This document shows, in pieces, positions 1 to 9,601 of a stretch of DNA of 38,951 nt; positions within the stretch are counted from its first letter, which is position 1, and each line of letters begins with the position of its first letter. The notes under the pieces are model-generated. The model had not been told where the DNA came from. It worked only from the letters and a program-made list of their open reading frames with translations, and ran no database searches. Source of the stretch: Gemmatimonadota bacterium (lineage in GTDB: Bacteria; Gemmatimonadota; Gemmatimonadetes; JACCXV01; JAHWKZ01); assembly GCA_019347645.1 (NCBI GenBank), contig JAHWKZ010000003.1, forward strand, positions 1-38,951. Direction: 5' to 3'. A program made the translations under genes and the position numbers.

Positions 1-206
1 GCGGCCTCGGGCGATGTCTCGGCGAAGCGCGGCCGGACCGGCTCCCCGCGGCAGACCACCTCGTCGCTCCGGGAATCCACGGTGGCGGCCGGCTCGGTCA
101 CCACCCGACCGTTCACCCGCACCAGTCCGGCCGCGATCAGGTCCTCCGCCTTGCGGCGCGAGGCGATCCCGGCCTGGGCGAGGTAGCGCGACAGGCGCAC
201 CTCCAT
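1..206 (-). CDS. S4-domain pseudouridine synthase (RluB-like), N-terminal part; truncated by window edge
   Basis: Minus-strand translation MEVRLSRYLAQAGIASRRKAEDLIAAGLVRVNGRVVTEPAATV is a classic S4 domain; start CAT at 204-206; next to scpB as in many genomes. Confidence 0.75.
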   Translation of the reverse strand, partial: MEVRLSRYLAQAGIASRRKAEDLIAAGLVRVNGRVVTEPAATVDSRSDEVVCRGEPVRPRFAETSPEA

Positions 207-213
207 CGGCCCC

Positions 214-834
214 TCACGCCCCGGGCTCGCCTCCGGCCTCCTCGTCCTCCAGCTCGAGCTCCGTCTGCCGCTCGCGATCGGCGAACAGCACTTCGAGCTC
301 GTCGGGCCTGGGCAGCGCGTCGAGGCCCGGCAGCCCGAAGTACTCGAGGAAATGATCGGTGGTGCCGTAGAGCAGCGGCCTCCCGATCCCCTCGGCCCGG
401 CCCGCGATCCGCACCAGCTCGCGCTCCACCAGCGTGCGCAGCACCCCGTCCACGCCGACGCCGCGGATCGACTCGAGCTCCGCCCGCGTGACCGGTTGCT
501 TGTAGGCCACGATCGCCAGCGTCTCCAGCGCGGCCTGCGACAGCCGCGGCGGCGATCCCGGTCCATGCAGGCTGGCGACCCATTCGGCCAGGTCGGGCCG
601 GGTCACGATCTGGTAACCTCCGGCGATCTCGCGGATCCGGAACGCCCGCCCCTCGCGCAGGTAGTCGGCGTCGAGATCGGCGATCAGGTCGACCACGAGC
701 GAGGGTGTGGCGTCGTCGAGGATCCCGGCGATCCGCCGCGCGGAGAGCGGCTCCTCCGCGGCGAACAGCAGCGCCTCGACGATCGTCTTCCTCCGGCCCG
801 CGTCCTGGTCGAAGAGCTCGTCCCGCTCGCCCAT
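214..834 (-). CDS. scpB: Segregation and condensation protein B
   Basis: KTIVEALLFAAEEPLSARRIAGIL...ALETLAIVAYKQPVTRAELESIRGV; adjacent to scpA. Confidence 0.93.
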   Translation of the reverse strand: MGERDELFDQDAGRRKTIVEALLFAAEEPLSARRIAGILDDATPSLVVDLIADLDADYLREGRAFRIREIAGGYQIVTRPDLAEWVASLHGPGSPPRLSQAALETLAIVAYKQPVTRAELESIRGVGVDGVLRTLVERELVRIAGRAEGIGRPLLYGTTDHFLEYFGLPGLDALPRPDELEVLFADRERQTELELEDEEAGGEPGA

Positions 835-1580
835 CAGGCAACCTCCCGGGGGTAGACGTGGATCTGTCCGAACGTCTCTCCCTGCCGGAGCCGAATCTCC
901 CCTTCCCGAGCCATCTCCAGCAGCGCGACGAACGTCACGATCCAGTGGGTGCGCGGCTCGCCGGGGACGAAGAGCTCCTCGAACGTGGCCCGACCCTGGC
1001 GAGCGAGGAGCTCGCGGACGAACGCCGCCTTCTCCTCGATGGTGACCGGGATGGGCTCGAGCCGGTGGAGCCGCTCGCGAGCCTGGTCGCGCATGAGCTC
1101 GGCGAACGCCCGGAGGAGGTCCGAGAGCGACGCCCGCCGCTCCGGATCCGGCTCGGCCGGTCCGTCCTCGCCTCCCTCCATCGCCTCCCGGTACCCCTTC
1201 GAGAAGACCAGCCGGCGGTCCGACTCGTGCTCGCGGAGATGGTCGGCGATCTCGCGGAACTGCTGGTACTCGATGATCTTCAGGACCAGCTCCCGACGCG
1301 GGTCCTCGAGCTCCTCCTCGTCGATCTCGGGCCGCGGCAGCAGCATGCTCGACTTGATCCGCAACAGCGTCGCCGCCATCAGCAGGAACTCGCCGGCGCT
1401 CTCCAGACGCTCGGGCGTCATCGCCTGCACGTAGGCCATGAACTGCTCGGCGATCAGCGCGATCGGAATGTCCCAGATGTCGACCTCGTTCTTCTGGACG
1501 AGGTAGACCAGCAGCTCCAGCGGGCCCTCGAAATCGAGGGACTCGAGCCTTACGCTGTGTCCGGTCGATTCGCCTGCCAT
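834..1580 (-). CDS. scpA: Segregation and condensation protein A
   Basis: FEGPLELLVYLVQKNEVDIWDIPIALIAEQF...AATLLRIKSSMLLP; TGATG coupling to scpB. Confidence 0.93.
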   Translation of the reverse strand: MAGESTGHSVRLESLDFEGPLELLVYLVQKNEVDIWDIPIALIAEQFMAYVQAMTPERLESAGEFLLMAATLLRIKSSMLLPRPEIDEEELEDPRRELVLKIIEYQQFREIADHLREHESDRRLVFSKGYREAMEGGEDGPAEPDPERRASLSDLLRAFAELMRDQARERLHRLEPIPVTIEEKAAFVRELLARQGRATFEELFVPGEPRTHWIVTFVALLEMAREGEIRLRQGETFGQIHVYPREVA

Positions 1581-2617
1581 AGCCCGATCCTCTCGCGGAC
1601 CTCGTTCATCGTCTCGCGCGCCAGCTCGCTCGCGGCGTCGCGTCCCGCGGCCAGGATCTCGCGGATCCGGCCGGGTCGGGCACGAAGCTCGTCGGCGCGC
1701 TCACGCATCGGAGCGAGGTACTCGATCATGTTCTCGGCCAGCAGCATCTTGTCCTCGAAGCACCCGATCTCGGCCGCCCGGCACTCCCGATCCACCCGCG
1801 CGATCGTCCCCTCGTCGCTGAAGAGGTGGTGGAGCGAGAACACGTTGCACACCCACGGTCGACCGGGGTCCTCCCGGCGCTTCCGCTGCGGGTCGGTGAA
1901 GGCCGTCTTCATCCTCTCGCGAATCGTCTCGGGAGGGTCGAGCAGCCCGACGTGGTTGCCCTTCGACTTCGACATCTTGCTCCGCCCGTCCAGCCCGATG
2001 ACCCGCCGCGACCGGGTGAGCAGCGGTCGGGGCTCGGGGAACGTCTCGCCGAAGGCGTTGTTGAACCGCCGGGCCAGGACCCGCGAAAGCTCGAGGTGCT
2101 GGACCTGGTCCTCGCCGACCGGCACGCGGTCGGCCTTCAGGATCAGGATGTCGGCGGCCTGGAGGACGGGGTACATCAACAGCCCCGCGTTCACGCTCTC
2201 GCTCTCCTCCCCCGCCTTGTCCTTGAACTGCGTCATCCGCTGGAGGTTCCCGAGCGGCGCGATGGTGGTCAGGATCCACGCCAGCTCGGGGATCTCGGGG
2301 ATCTCCGATTGCACGAACAGACGGCACCGGTCGGGATCGAGACCCGCCGCCAGTAGCGAGATCGCCAGCTCCTCGACCGCGCTCGGGAGCTCGCCGGGCT
2401 CGTAGGGCACGGTAACGGCGTGGAGGTCGACGATCGAATAGAAGCACTCGTACTCGTCCTGCAGTCGGGCCCAGTTCTGGATCGCCCCGAAGTAGTTGCC
2501 GATGTGGATCGCGCCGGTCGGCTGGATCCCGCTCATGACGCGGCTGCCGCGCGGTCCCTCGTCCGTCGTCGCCTCACGGGGCGCCTCGGCGGTCTCCACG
2601 GGCGGCTGGCCGCTCAC
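1550..2617 (-). CDS. trpS: Tryptophanyl-tRNA synthetase
   Basis: SGIQPTGAIHIGNYFGAIQNW and GLDGRSKMSKSKGN (KMSKS); GTG start overlaps the upstream stop (GTGA). The longer ORF to 3880 is an over-extension. Confidence 0.94.
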   Translation of the reverse strand: MSGQPPVETAEAPREATTDEGPRGSRVMSGIQPTGAIHIGNYFGAIQNWARLQDEYECFYSIVDLHAVTVPYEPGELPSAVEELAISLLAAGLDPDRCRLFVQSEIPEIPELAWILTTIAPLGNLQRMTQFKDKAGEESESVNAGLLMYPVLQAADILILKADRVPVGEDQVQHLELSRVLARRFNNAFGETFPEPRPLLTRSRRVIGLDGRSKMSKSKGNHVGLLDPPETIRERMKTAFTDPQRKRREDPGRPWVCNVFSLHHLFSDEGTIARVDRECRAAEIGCFEDKMLLAENMIEYLAPMRERADELRARPGRIREILAAGRDAASELARETMNEVRERIGLWQANRPDTA

Positions 2618-3258
2618 GTCAGCGCCGTCACCATCCCGAGGAGCGCGCCGGTCGCCACCTGAGCGGGCAGGAACACCCATCCCAGCGCCCCCGGCAGCAG
2701 GAAGAGCAGGCCGAGGACGATGAACAACCCGATCTGCCCCATCGACCGGTACGCGTACGCCGCCCGAGGGGGGAGCAGGTTCGCGACCACGTGCGATCCG
2801 TCGAGGGGGGGGATCGGGATCAAGTTGAAGACCGCCAGGATGAAGTTGAGGAAGATGCCGTAGGAGCCGACCATCCACACGATCCGCGGAATGTTCCCGC
2901 CGGTGAGCCAGCCCACGGCGACGAGGACGCCGGCCAGGCCCCCGGCCAGCGCCACGTTCGACGCCGGTCCGGCCAGGGACACCGTGATGTCGCCCCACTT
3001 CCGGTCGCGGTAGTTCTGCGGTGTCACGGGCACCGGCTTCGCCCATCCGAACAGGACGCCGGAGCCCGTCAGCAGCAGCAGCCCCGGGACCAGGATCGAC
3101 CCGAACAGGTCGATGTGGGGCAGCGGACTCAAGGTGATCCGGCCGAGCATCCGCGCGGTCGGGTCGCCCCACCACTCCGCCGCCACGCCGTGCGCGACCT
3201 CGTGCACGACGACCGACAGCAAAAGGAGCGGGAGGAGAAACAGAAGAGACTCGATCAT
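2614..3258 (-). CDS. Site-2-protease-like membrane zinc metalloprotease (M50 family)
   Basis: VVHEVAHGVAAEWWGD (HExxH), multiple hydrophobic segments, LNFILAVFNLIPIPPLDGS. Confidence 0.9.
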   Translation of the reverse strand: MIESLLFLLPLLLLSVVVHEVAHGVAAEWWGDPTARMLGRITLSPLPHIDLFGSILVPGLLLLTGSGVLFGWAKPVPVTPQNYRDRKWGDITVSLAGPASNVALAGGLAGVLVAVGWLTGGNIPRIVWMVGSYGIFLNFILAVFNLIPIPPLDGSHVVANLLPPRAAYAYRSMGQIGLFIVLGLLFLLPGALGWVFLPAQVATGALLGMVTALT

Positions 3259-3359
3259 GGCTTTCTGGAGTGTGGGGGTCGGGCTCGACGGCGAGCGACG
3301 CGAGAAGGTATCCCCCCGGCGCTGGCGGTGTCAAAACACTGTAGGAAGCGGTCCACTCG

Positions 3360-3388
3360 TTGTCGCGACGAGGCGCCGGCGGTATTTT
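3360..3388 (+). promoter_or_regulatory. Candidate sigma-70 promoter for rpsT
   Basis: TTGTCG (3360-3365), 17-nt spacer, TATTTT (3383-3388), ~50 nt upstream of the rpsT start. Confidence 0.4.
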
Positions 3389-3436
3389 CAAGCTCGCTTT
3401 CGACGATCCAACCGAATCCCGAGCGAGGAAGATTCC

Positions 3437-3694
3437 GTGCCGAACATCAAGAGTGCCGAAAAGCGAGCCCGCACCAACCTCGAGCGTCGCGAGCGGAACC
3501 GTCGCGATCGCTCCCGGCTTCGCTCCGCCATCAAGAACGTCCGCCAGGCCGACTCGGCCGAGACCGCGCGGGGCGCGATGCGAAGAGCGGAGAGCCTGCT
3601 CGACCGGCTGGCGGGCAAGGGCGTGATCCACGACAATACCGCCGCCCGTCACAAGAGCCGGCTCCGGGCGCACCTCCAGAAGCTCGAGTCGTAG
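3437..3694 (+). CDS. rpsT: 30S ribosomal protein S20
   Basis: VPNIKSAEKRARTNLERRERNRRDRSRLRSAIKNVR...GVIHDNTAARHKSRL; GTG start. Confidence 0.93.
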   Translation: MPNIKSAEKRARTNLERRERNRRDRSRLRSAIKNVRQADSAETARGAMRRAESLLDRLAGKGVIHDNTAARHKSRLRAHLQKLES

Positions 3695-3713
3695 GAGCCC
3701 GTCGCCGGCGCGA

Positions 3714-4589
3714 TCAGGCCGGCAGGCGCGACAGGGCCCGCGGCCACGCCGCCACCCCACACACGTCGAACCCGGTGTGGGCGCACAGCACAGGACCGAG
3801 GGGGGCCCGTCGCCAGACGGTCGCCTCCCCTCCTCTTCGCGACGCCACCCGTCGTTCGAGCATCCGCGCCGCGTCCTCACCGCGCGACCCGGCGTGGACG
3901 CAGACCGCCACCAGCGAATCGGTACCGAACCGCTCCGACAGCATCTCCGCTATCCGCTCCACCCGCGTCGTGTCCCCCGCCACCCGCTCGACGAGGGCGA
4001 GACCGCCGTCGCGCATCGTGAGGATGGGACGATCCTCGTGGCTGCCGGTCGGGCCGGCGCCCGGCGCCCGCCCCAACCTGCCGCCCAGGTACAGGAAGTC
4101 GAGCGTATAGACGGAGAAGTAGACTGCGGCCGCCTCGGGGATCCGCGCGAGGTCGCCGACGACCGCGTCGACCGCCGACCCTTCCCCGAGCCTCGCTTCG
4201 GCCTCGAGGCACAGCAATCCGACCGGGGCTCCCGCGAGCCGACTGTCGACCACCCGGATCCGCTCGGTCGCGCCCAGCGAAGCGGCCGCCTCTCGCGCAT
4301 GATCCACGGTCCGGCTCAACTCCCCCGATATGTGGATCGAGAGCACCTCGTCGTGGGATGCGAGCAACCGCCGGTACGTCTCGAGGAACGCCTCGGGAGC
4401 GGGCGGCAGGGTGGCGGGAACCGAGTTGATCCGTTGGAGGAGGTGGTGGAAGTCTCCGGCGGAGAGCTCGGGCCCCTCGCGATAGCGCTCTCCATCGATC
4501 TCGACCTCGAGCGGCACCACCGCCCACTCGGACCGCGGCGCCAGCGAGCGAATCTCCGCCGTGGAATCCGTGACCAGGGCGACGCTCAC
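3714..4589 (-). CDS. DegV family fatty-acid-binding protein
   Basis: VALVTDSTAEI...VLSIHISGELSRTVDHA...YTLDFLYLGGRLGRA; GTG start in a GTGA overlap. Confidence 0.9.
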   Translation of the reverse strand: MSVALVTDSTAEIRSLAPRSEWAVVPLEVEIDGERYREGPELSAGDFHHLLQRINSVPATLPPAPEAFLETYRRLLASHDEVLSIHISGELSRTVDHAREAAASLGATERIRVVDSRLAGAPVGLLCLEAEARLGEGSAVDAVVGDLARIPEAAAVYFSVYTLDFLYLGGRLGRAPGAGPTGSHEDRPILTMRDGGLALVERVAGDTTRVERIAEMLSERFGTDSLVAVCVHAGSRGEDAARMLERRVASRRGGEATVWRRAPLGPVLCAHTGFDVCGVAAWPRALSRLPA

Positions 4590-5398
4590 GCTCCGGTGCC
4601 CTCGAGGGCCTCCGATACGATCGCCGAGATCCGCTCCCGGAGCGCCCGGTCCTCCGGGCCGTGGACCTCTCCCGCGGGACCCCGTGCGGGCCGCTCGCCG
4701 AGCGGCTCGGGGTCGGTGATCGTGCAGCCGGGATTGCCCGGGGACACCCCGTAGGCGTCGAGCCCCATCAGCCGGTCGACCTCGTTGCGGGAGAGCCGCC
4801 GGACGCGCCCCAGGAGTCGCGCGATCAGGAGCGACCGCGCCGCCTGCTCGAGCGACTCCATCACGTCGATCGCCCGGGCCAGCGTGGCCGCGTACGTCAC
4901 CGCCCCGTGGTTGGCCAGCAGCAGCGCGTCGTGGGTCGGGACGTACGGGCCGATCCGCTCGGGGAGCTCCTCGGTCGACGGCGTCCCGTAGGGCACCAGC
5001 GGCACCCAGCCGAGGGTGGCGATCACCTCGGGCACGACGCACTCGTCGAGCGCCTCGCCCGCGATCGCGAAGCCGGTGGCCGTCGGAGGATGGGCGTGGA
5101 CCACGCCGTGGACGTCCCGCCTCAGGGCGTAGATCCGCACGTGCATCCTGAGCTCGCTGGAGGGGCGCCCCTCTCCGAGCGGCCGGCCGTCTAGATCGGT
5201 GACCACCAGATCCTCGGGCTCGAGGAACCCCTTGCACGCCCCGGAGGGCGTGGTGACGATCCGTCCGCTCTCTACGCGCGCGCTCACGTTCCCCTCACTT
5301 CCGGCCACCAGCCCGCGCTGCCAGAGCCGGCGGCCGACCGCGACGATCTCGCGCTTCGCACGATCGATGGACGGCCCCGTCGACGTCATGGCCGTCAA
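4586..5398 (-). CDS. Class II aldolase/adducin family protein
   Basis: LVAGSEGNVSARV...VVHAHPPTATGFAIAG...LLANHGAVTYA. Confidence 0.9.
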   Translation of the reverse strand: MTAMTSTGPSIDRAKREIVAVGRRLWQRGLVAGSEGNVSARVESGRIVTTPSGACKGFLEPEDLVVTDLDGRPLGEGRPSSELRMHVRIYALRRDVHGVVHAHPPTATGFAIAGEALDECVVPEVIATLGWVPLVPYGTPSTEELPERIGPYVPTHDALLLANHGAVTYAATLARAIDVMESLEQAARSLLIARLLGRVRRLSRNEVDRLMGLDAYGVSPGNPGCTITDPEPLGERPARGPAGEVHGPEDRALRERISAIVSEALEGTGA

Positions 5399-5411
5399 TA
5401 TGGGAAAGGCC

Positions 5412-6863
5412 TCACCCTTTGACGACCCCGAGCGGAACGAGCCGGGCGACGCGACGACTGATCCCCGCCTCCTCCATCACGGCCACGACGTCGGCGACGT
5501 CCTTGTAGGCGTGGGACATCTCCTCGGCCACGGTTCGCATGCCCGTGGCACGGACGATCACGCCCTGCTCCTCCATCTCCTTCAGGAGGTCGCGTCCTCT
5601 GGACTCCTTCTTCGCCCGGGTGCGGCTCATCCGCCGCCCGGCGCCGTGACAGGTGGATCCGAACGTCTCCTTCATCGCCGCGGACTGCCCGGCGCAGACG
5701 TAGGAGTAGTTTCCCATGCTGCCGGGGACGAGGACCGGCTGTCCGGTCTCTCGATACGCGGCGGGGACCTCTTCATGGCCCGGCGGGAATGCGCGGGTGG
5801 CCCCCTTGCGATGGACGCAAACGCGCCTGCGCTCGCCGTCGATCTCGTGGTCCTCCACCTTCGCGATGTTGTGGCAGACGTCGTAGACGAGGTCCATGCG
5901 GAGATCGGCGGGGCCCGAGCCCAGGACCTTCTGGAACGTCTCCCGGGTTTTGTGGAGCATCACCTGGCGGTTGCACCACGCGTAGTTCGCCGCGCACCGC
6001 ATCGCGCCCAGATAGGCCTCGCCCTCCTCGGAGTCGAGCGGCGCGGCCGCCAGCTGCACGTCCGGCAGGTCGTAGCCGTAGACCGGGAGCTTCGACTTGA
6101 TGCGCTTGATGAAGTCGTCGCAGATCTGGTAGCCGAAGCCGCGCGATCCGGAGTGGATCATCACGACGACCTGGCCCTCGAACAGCCCGAACGCGCTCCC
6201 CAGCGACTCGTCGTAGATCTTCGAGACCTTCTGCACCTCGAGGAAGTGGTTGCCGCTCCCGAGGGTCCCCACCTGGGTGAGGCCGCGCTCCTTGGCACGA
6301 TCGGAGACGGCGTCGGGGTCGGCTCCCTCCATGCGTCCGCCCTCCTCGGTATGATCGAGGTCGGCCGGGGAACCGAAGCCCTCCTCGATCGCCCATCGCG
6401 CGCCTTGCCTCAGGAGCTTCCGCTCGTCGGCCGTCGAGAGCCTCTCGATCGCCCCCTCGCTGCCGACGCCGCTGGGGACGGCGTCGAAGAGCGCATCCAT
6501 GAGCGTTCGCAACCGCGGGGTCCCCAGCGAGTCGGCCTCCACCTCGCTGCGGGCGAGACGGACCCCGCAGTTGATGTCGTAGCCGACGCCGCCGGGGGAG
6601 ATCGCACCCGAGTCCGCCTCGGTGGCGGCGACGCCGCCGATGGGGAAGCCGTACCCCCAGTGGATGTCGGGCATCGCCAGCGAGGCGCCGAGGATCCCGG
6701 GCAGGCAGGCGACGTTCTTGACCTGCACGAGGCTCTCGTCCGCCCGGATGTCGTCGATCATCTCGTCGGAGGCGTACACCCGCCCGGGGACCCGCATCGG
6801 CCCCTCCTTCGGGATCTCCCAGACGTATGGAGCGATCTTCTCGATTCTGACGTCGGCTCCCAT
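5412..6863 (-). CDS. rtcB: RtcB family RNA-splicing ligase
   Basis: MPDIHWGYGFPIGGVAATE...GGVGYDINCGVRL...HSGSRGFGYQICDDF...STCHGAGRRMSRTRAKK. Confidence 0.95.
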   Translation of the reverse strand: MGADVRIEKIAPYVWEIPKEGPMRVPGRVYASDEMIDDIRADESLVQVKNVACLPGILGASLAMPDIHWGYGFPIGGVAATEADSGAISPGGVGYDINCGVRLARSEVEADSLGTPRLRTLMDALFDAVPSGVGSEGAIERLSTADERKLLRQGARWAIEEGFGSPADLDHTEEGGRMEGADPDAVSDRAKERGLTQVGTLGSGNHFLEVQKVSKIYDESLGSAFGLFEGQVVVMIHSGSRGFGYQICDDFIKRIKSKLPVYGYDLPDVQLAAAPLDSEEGEAYLGAMRCAANYAWCNRQVMLHKTRETFQKVLGSGPADLRMDLVYDVCHNIAKVEDHEIDGERRRVCVHRKGATRAFPPGHEEVPAAYRETGQPVLVPGSMGNYSYVCAGQSAAMKETFGSTCHGAGRRMSRTRAKKESRGRDLLKEMEEQGVIVRATGMRTVAEEMSHAYKDVADVVAVMEEAGISRRVARLVPLGVVKG

Positions 6864-6872
6864 CCTCCCCCC

Positions 6873-7298
6873 TCAGACGTCGAAGATGACGCGGGCGCGC
6901 CACTCCCCGTCGGCTTCCGCGAACCGCAGCTGGTGCCAGGTCACCGCCTTCAGCTCGCTCGCCCGAGCGACCCGCGCCCGGGGCGGCCGGGCGCCCCGGA
7001 CCACCGCCCGCAACGTCCCCGGCCCGGAGGCCTCCACGTCGGCCTCGACCGCGACGAACCCGTCCTCTTCGAGGAGCCGGTAGATCGACTCGCACCACGC
7101 CTTCAGGAGCTCGGGATATCCCTCCTCCCGGAGCTCGACGCTCCGCTCCTCGCGCGGCTCCACGTCCGGGTCCTCGCCGAAGAGGACCCGGACGAGGCCC
7201 CGCAGGGCGGCTTCCAGGACGGCGGCCGGTGAAGAGCCCTCGAGTTCGAGCCCGAGGTCGGCGGTGTGTTCGATCTCGGCGAAGCGGCCGCGCTCCAC
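6873..7298 (-). CDS. Archease, RtcB cofactor
   Basis: EIEHTADLGLELEGSSPAAVLEAALRGLVRVLFG...VTWHQLRFAEADGEWRARVIFDV; upstream of rtcB in the same direction. Confidence 0.88.
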   Translation of the reverse strand: MERGRFAEIEHTADLGLELEGSSPAAVLEAALRGLVRVLFGEDPDVEPREERSVELREEGYPELLKAWCESIYRLLEEDGFVAVEADVEASGPGTLRAVVRGARPPRARVARASELKAVTWHQLRFAEADGEWRARVIFDV

Positions 7299-7382
7299 GC
7301 CGGGAGAGTACGGGGCGTGTCACGCGGCCGCAAGAAAGGGTCGGTGAAGGTCGTAGGGGCGAATTGGCGCCCCGGCCGGGGT

Positions 7383-8438
7383 TCAGGCCACCGCGAAGCC
7401 CCGTTCCGCCTCGATCGGGAGGATCTCCCGGAGCTCTTCGATCCGGTTCAGGATCCGCTCCGCCTCCGAGGACGCGCCCAGCTCACGGTAGCACATCCGC
7501 GCGTGACGGTAGGTGTCGATGGCGCGAGGGGTGTCGTTCTGCGCGCAGTAGAGGCGCGCGATCGTCACCCACGTCTCCGCCTCGACGAGCGGGGCCTGTC
7601 GGTCGGAGCTGAGGTCGAGCGCCTGGCGAAGGAAGCGCGTCGCCCCGACGAAGTCGTTCAACTCGAGGCTCACCTCGCCCATCAGGCAGAGCGCGCTGGC
7701 GGCCGCCGGTTTGTAGTCGCGCTCCCGCGCGAGATCGAGCGCGGAGCGCGCCAGCGACAGCGCCAGGTGCGGCCGATCCCGGTCCAGCTCCAGCCGCGCC
7801 CGATTGATCGAGACGGTCGTCCCCAGGAACCGGTCCCCCTGGCGCTCGGCCTCCCGCAGGGCGTCCTGGAACGCGGACTCGGCTTCGATGAACCGCCGCT
7901 CGGCGGCGAGGACCAGGCCCAGGTTGTTCATGGTGCGGGCCGGCTCGAACAGCTGGGGGTCCAGGCCGACCTCCGCGAGCTTGCCGGCGACGTACTCCGC
8001 GGCCTCCCGCTCCCCCCGAGCGGCCAGCATGGCCCCTTCGTTGTTCTCGATCTGGGCCAGCAGACGCCGGTCGTCCGCCTCCCGGGCGTGTCGACGCGCC
8101 TCGCGGTACAGCTGGCGCGCGAAGAACCAGTCGCCGCGCTCGAACTCGACCGCGGCGAGGCCGTTGAACGCCTTGCCGATCAGGCTGTTGTCCCGGATCG
8201 CTTCGGCGGCCGCCAGGCTGGCCTCGTACGCCTCCTGCGCGCCGTCCCAGTCCGACATCGCCAGTCGGCAGATCCCCGCGCCCCGGAGCGCGTCGGCACG
8301 GACCGCTCCGGCCCGCGGGTCTCTCTCCGCCTGTCCGGCGATCTCCACGTAGGCCTTCAGCGCCTCTTCGAAACGGCCCTCCTGGCGCGCTGCGTCCGCG
8401 CGGGCCACGGAGAGCCGATCTGACCCGAGGCCCGCCAT
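7383..8438 (-). CDS. TPR-repeat protein (paralogue 1)
   Basis: Repeats with AFNGLAAVEFERGDWFFARQLYREA, TMNNLGLVLAAERRFIEAESAFQDAL; TGATG coupled to the lipoprotein gene upstream. Confidence 0.85.
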   Translation of the reverse strand: MAGLGSDRLSVARADAARQEGRFEEALKAYVEIAGQAERDPRAGAVRADALRGAGICRLAMSDWDGAQEAYEASLAAAEAIRDNSLIGKAFNGLAAVEFERGDWFFARQLYREARRHAREADDRRLLAQIENNEGAMLAARGEREAAEYVAGKLAEVGLDPQLFEPARTMNNLGLVLAAERRFIEAESAFQDALREAERQGDRFLGTTVSINRARLELDRDRPHLALSLARSALDLARERDYKPAAASALCLMGEVSLELNDFVGATRFLRQALDLSSDRQAPLVEAETWVTIARLYCAQNDTPRAIDTYRHARMCYRELGASSEAERILNRIEELREILPIEAERGFAVA

Positions 8439-8965
8439 CAGTCGAGGCAGATGGCGTAGAGGGAGAAGTGCTCGATCGGGACGACGACCGCGCCCAGGCT
8501 TTCGTCGTACGCGCCGCCGATCACCGTCCAGTCGTTCCCCTCGTCGGAGGCCCCGGCGATCGCGAGGCGGGCCGGGTCCACGCCCAACGCCTCGGGATCC
8601 ACCTGGATCGTCAGCGTGGCGGCCGTGTCGAACGTCAGGCCGCTCGGGCCGAACTTGTACCTGAACTGGTCGGTCTCACGTCCCTTCATGGAGATGGAGA
8701 CCTCCTGGACAAGCGCCCCGCTGGGGACATCGAGGCGACCGCCGTCGACGGAGATCGAGCCCCCGTGCGGGCCGATCTTCTGGACCACCGTCTGGGAGGC
8801 GATCTTCAGCCCGCCGGGGACGACGAGCAGGTCGACGCCGTTGACGGTGACCGTCCGGGGTGCCGGCTGCGGGACCCCGGTCGGACCGGGATCGGACTCG
8901 CAGGCGGTGAAGACGAGCGCGAGGGCGAGCGCCGTGGCGCCGTGGATGATCGAACGTAGGGTCAT
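8438..8965 (-). CDS. Secreted lipoprotein with ZU5-like domain (paralogue 1)
   Basis: Lipobox-like ALALVFTACESD; IGPHGGSISVDGGRLDVPSGALVQEVSISMK resembles the ZU5 core; C-term HFSLYAICLD. Confidence 0.75.
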   Translation of the reverse strand: MTLRSIIHGATALALALVFTACESDPGPTGVPQPAPRTVTVNGVDLLVVPGGLKIASQTVVQKIGPHGGSISVDGGRLDVPSGALVQEVSISMKGRETDQFRYKFGPSGLTFDTAATLTIQVDPEALGVDPARLAIAGASDEGNDWTVIGGAYDESLGAVVVPIEHFSLYAICLD

Positions 8966-8987
8966 TTCGTTCTCCTGTTCTCCGGAT

Positions 8988-9539
8988 CTACCGGACGCAG
9001 AGGGCGTAGCGCGAGAAGTGCTGGATCTCGACGGACACCGAGTTGGCGGCCGCATCGTATGCGCCGCCGACCACCTGCCAGTCGTCCACGTCGTCGTGGG
9101 CGCCGGCGATCGCGAGCTGCGACGGGTCGATCCCGTCGAGATTCGCTTTGTCGGCCGAGATCGTGAGCACCGCCGCCGGGTCGAACTGCAACCCGTTGGG
9201 GCCGAACTTGAACGACACGTAGCCGTCGTTTTCGGCCTTCATGGTGATCGTCACGTCGTCCGGGATCGATCCCGGGACCACCTCCAGAGAGGCGTCCTTG
9301 TTGCTGATCGTGGCGCCGTCCTGCGCGTTCACCCGCTGCGCCGTCGCAGCATTGTTCGCGACGAACAGCCCGCGCTGGCTGGGGACCACGGTGACGAGTC
9401 GCACGCCGTTGACCTGTACGGTCGGAGAGGCGTCCGGTGGATTGGGAGTGACCGGCACATCGGTCGTCTCGCACGCGGCGAGACCGAGGATGGCCAGCCC
9501 GAGGACCGCCCGAGTGAAGGGCTTGAGGAAGTGGATCAT
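8988..9539 (-). CDS. Secreted lipoprotein with ZU5-like domain (paralogue 2)
   Basis: AILGLAACETTD lipobox; SLEVVPGSIPDDVTITMK; FKFGPNGLQFDPAAVLTISADKANLDGIDPSQLAIAGAHDDVDDWQVVGGAYD; C-term HFSRYALCVR; GAGGAGG SD upstream. Confidence 0.8.
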   Translation of the reverse strand: MIHFLKPFTRAVLGLAILGLAACETTDVPVTPNPPDASPTVQVNGVRLVTVVPSQRGLFVANNAATAQRVNAQDGATISNKDASLEVVPGSIPDDVTITMKAENDGYVSFKFGPNGLQFDPAAVLTISADKANLDGIDPSQLAIAGAHDDVDDWQVVGGAYDAAANSVSVEIQHFSRYALCVR

Positions 9540-9601
9540 TGGCGACCTCCTCAGGTTTGGAACGATGTCCGCTCCGGCGAATTCCGGAGTCGGGACGATC
9601 G

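Noticed and set aside
1550-3880. 776-aa minus ORF as a single fusion protein
   Set aside because: Only the C-terminal part is TrpS; the upstream part overlaps M50 and rpsT in another frame with no recognisable domain
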